From Arcobacter sp. (lineage in GTDB: Bacteria > Campylobacterota > Campylobacteria > Campylobacterales > Arcobacteraceae): a stretch of 15,075 nt of DNA. This document shows, piece after piece, positions 14,661 through 15,075 of the stretch. Made by a program: the position numbers and the translations under genes. The DNA is taken from the NCBI GenBank assembly GCA_016744485.1, contig JADGEG010000029.1, positions 1-15,075 on the forward strand, given 5' to 3'. Each line of letters opens with the position of its first letter. Within the stretch, counting starts at the first letter, position 1. The notes beneath the pieces were generated by a model. The model saw only the letters and a list, made by a program, of their open reading frames with translations. It did no database searches and had not been told where the DNA came from.

Positions 14661-15075
14661 CTTATTAATGTTTACTATATAACCATTATCATATGCTATG
14701 TATAAATTATCATTGTTATCAAAAGTTATACCTTCTTGGTGGTGTTTTTTATTTAATTTTATACTACTTTTTATTTTTTTATTCTTTAAATCATATTTCA
14801 TTAATAAATTATTTTTATCACTTACCATATATAAAAAATTATTATAAAAAGCCAAACCTGCTATATCAAATAAACCATGATGGGTTTCACCATCATCTCC
14901 AACAATACCTGCTCGATCTATTAGTATTTTTACAGGGGCATTCATGATACCTACATCGTGAATTAGTTGATCAATAGACCTCTGTAAAAAAGTAGAATAT
15001 ATTGACACAAAAGGCTTTAAACCACTATTTGCCAAAGCAGAGGCAAAAGTAATTGCATGTTGTTCAGCTATACCC
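14655..15075 (-). CDS. Partial chimeric ORF: Dxs core joined to propeller-like C-terminus
   Basis: The frame enters from beyond the right edge and ends at 14655. Its upstream part (about 15074-14859) is plain 1-deoxy-D-xylulose-5-phosphate synthase, the first MEP enzyme. It covers the region equivalent to E. coli residues about 367-437, with AEQH (E370), IYSTFLQR (Y392, R398), IDRAGIVG (R420) and the DG-THHG element (D427, H431). After GLFDI the sequence stops being Dxs. It becomes 68 residues with repeats such as LAFYNNFLYMVSDKNN and QEGITFDNNDNLYIA, typical of the C-terminal blades of SdiA-regulated/YjiK-type beta-propellers. The rest of the Dxs pyrimidine domain and the whole transketolase C-domain are missing, so it cannot be a normal Dxs. 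It is in frame with no frameshift. A genuine fusion, a pseudogene from rearrangement, and an assembly misjoin all fit. A TTG at 15033 is not the true start. Confidence 0.85.
   Translation of the reverse strand, partial: GIAEQHAITFASALANSGLKPFVSIYSTFLQRSIDQLIHDVGIMNAPVKILIDRAGIVGDDGETHHGLFDIAGLAFYNNFLYMVSDKNNLLMKYDLKNKKIKSSIKLNKKHHQEGITFDNNDNLYIAYDNGYIVNINKL

Noticed and set aside
1..15075. CRISPR arrays, tRNA or rRNA genes, transposases, attachment sites
   Set aside because: No regularly spaced repeats, cloverleaf-like sequence, transposase motifs or paired terminal repeats were seen on either strand.

Overview
The window looks like a very AT-rich chromosomal segment from a member of the Campylobacterota, probably an Arcobacter-group organism. 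This is inferred from the base composition, from the look of the proteins (a FutA-like iron-binding protein, and DnaB with a charged C-terminal insertion), and from promoters that resemble the Campylobacter/Helicobacter sigma-70 type (T-run, then G, one base, then TATAAT). No database search was possible. Almost everything is housekeeping. I did not find a recognisable new defence, mobile or biosynthetic system, and there are no tRNA, rRNA, CRISPR or IS elements.

Layout, left to right. Positions 1-172 hold no intact gene; they contain a terminator hairpin and a short stretch that echoes the end of the iron-binding protein. Positions 173-3779 (minus) are a three-gene Fe(III) ABC importer, read binding protein, permease, ATPase, with a good Fur box upstream at 3847-3865. 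Positions 3871-11690 (minus) are a run of co-oriented genes read from right to left: cvpA-like, lysS, glyA, a SPOR-domain protein, trpE, a GspF-family protein and nth. Around 11691-11794 is a divergent promoter region. From it ispG, dnaB and acpS (11795-14660, plus) run right, with ispG and dnaB overlapping. At the right edge (14655-15075, minus, continuing outside) is an ORF whose upstream half is 1-deoxyxylulose-5-phosphate synthase and whose downstream half is the end of an unrelated beta-propeller-like protein.

How the genes work together. The three left genes form one iron-repressible importer. The central run mixes amino-acid and one-carbon metabolism (glyA, trpE), translation (lysS), envelope and secretion proteins (CvpA-like, SPOR, GspF) and base excision repair (nth); only close spacing suggests co-transcription. 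ispG acts late in the MEP isoprenoid pathway, dnaB in replication and acpS in acyl-carrier activation.

Three points deserve attention. (1) The dxs::propeller chimera at the right edge is either a real gene fusion or rearrangement, or an assembly misjoin. (2) The permease reading frame lacks any ATG, GTG or TTG start upstream of its first membrane helix, but has a perfect GGAGG in front of ATT/ATA, implying a non-canonical start or a sequence error. (3) ispG has a textbook promoter placed so close to its ATG that the mRNA should be leaderless.
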